From: an uncultured Elusimicrobia bacterium
GTDB taxonomy: Bacteria; Elusimicrobiota; Endomicrobiia; Endomicrobiales; Endomicrobiaceae
Assembly (NCBI GenBank): GCA_947168325.1
Contig: CAMVLN010000096.1
Location: 1 to 5,751, forward strand
DNA: 5,751 nucleotides
Reading direction: 5' to 3'
The notes beneath the pieces were generated by a model that saw only the letters and a program-made list of their open reading frames with translations, did not search any database and was not told the origin of the DNA. This document shows positions 5,596-5,751 of the stretch, piece after piece (the stretch's first letter is position 1; each line of letters starts with the position of its first letter). Position numbers and translations under genes: made by a program.

Positions 5596-5751
5596 TTACA
5601 TAAAATAATATACAAATGGTATTTCTACTTTTTTCTCATATTTTTCTGAAACTTCAAAATCTTTCATAAATAGTCTTTCTAATAATTCGTTTACAGTTTT
5701 TATGCGCAACATATTTCTTCCTCTATGCTTTCTGACTTTGCCCCTGGCAGC
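5596..5751 (-). CDS. C-terminal part of an unrecognised gene, or a 38-aa small ORF
   Basis: A minus-strand frame enters from the right edge and stays open for 51 codons to TAA at 5596-5598. It reads AARGKVRKHRGRNM, then LRIKTVNELLERLFMKDFEV, and ends PFVYYFM. Its start may lie outside the window. Alternatively it starts at the ATG at 5710-5712, giving 38 aa, with a good ribosome site (AGAGGA, six bases before the ATG). In that case another frame (LPGAKSESIEEEICCA, stop 5700-5702) could be the end of the gene before, overlapping the small ORF by 13 bases, as in translationally coupled pairs. The basic first part and the amphipathic NELLERLF helix do not identify a family. The last 18 bases of the window are unusually GC-rich for this sequence. 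Confidence 0.45.
   Translation of the reverse strand, partial: AARGKVRKHRGRNMLRIKTVNELLERLFMKDFEVSEKYEKKVEIPFVYYFM

Noticed and set aside
1..5751. CRISPR array, tRNA, rRNA or riboswitch
   Set aside because: No regularly spaced repeats with unique spacers and no cloverleaf or conserved RNA core was recognised; the only tandem repeat is the 9-bp one at 129-173.

Overview
The window is AT-rich (by eye about a quarter to 30% G+C) and comes from a Gram-negative, outer-membrane-bearing bacterium, because it carries a complete TonB-dependent outer-membrane receptor. The lineage cannot be fixed from this sequence. Low-GC groups such as Aquificota, Campylobacterota, Fusobacteriota or Endomicrobia would all fit. 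The intact genes use the standard code: their stops are TAA, TAG and TAA, and all five Trp codons in the receptor are TGG.

Right two thirds (1267-5751): four readings, all on the minus strand. From the right edge inward they are the tail of an unrecognised gene or a 38-residue small ORF (5596-5751), lipoyl synthase lipA (4580-5431), a TonB-dependent receptor (2671-4482) and a UgpC/MalK-type sugar-importer ATPase (1267-2370). The gaps are 97 to 300 bp. The ATPase has a very good sigma70-type promoter of its own, so this is a row of separate units and not one tight operon. I see no functional link among the three intact genes: one is cofactor synthesis, one is outer-membrane uptake, and one energises inner-membrane sugar import. 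No permease, binding protein, TonB/ExbBD or lipB is visible.

Left third (1-1266): no intact recognised gene. Positions 1 to about 680 are extremely poor in G on the + strand (about 39 G in the first 660 bases, counted by hand). After about 690 the bias flips and the + strand becomes purine-rich. The coding-like remnants follow the flip. Minus-strand fragments lie to the left, including a 61-residue ORF with an open continuation behind its stop. A plus-strand helix-turn-helix fragment, broken by a frame change and two TGA codons, lies to the right. The simplest reading is a decayed, probably foreign or mobile, divergent gene pair beside the ATPase gene.

I found no CRISPR array, tRNA or rRNA, and no clearly new system. 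The items most worth a second look are the decayed divergent locus, the 10-mer placed at exactly the same distance before lipA and the receptor gene, and the Cys/His-containing plug of the receptor.
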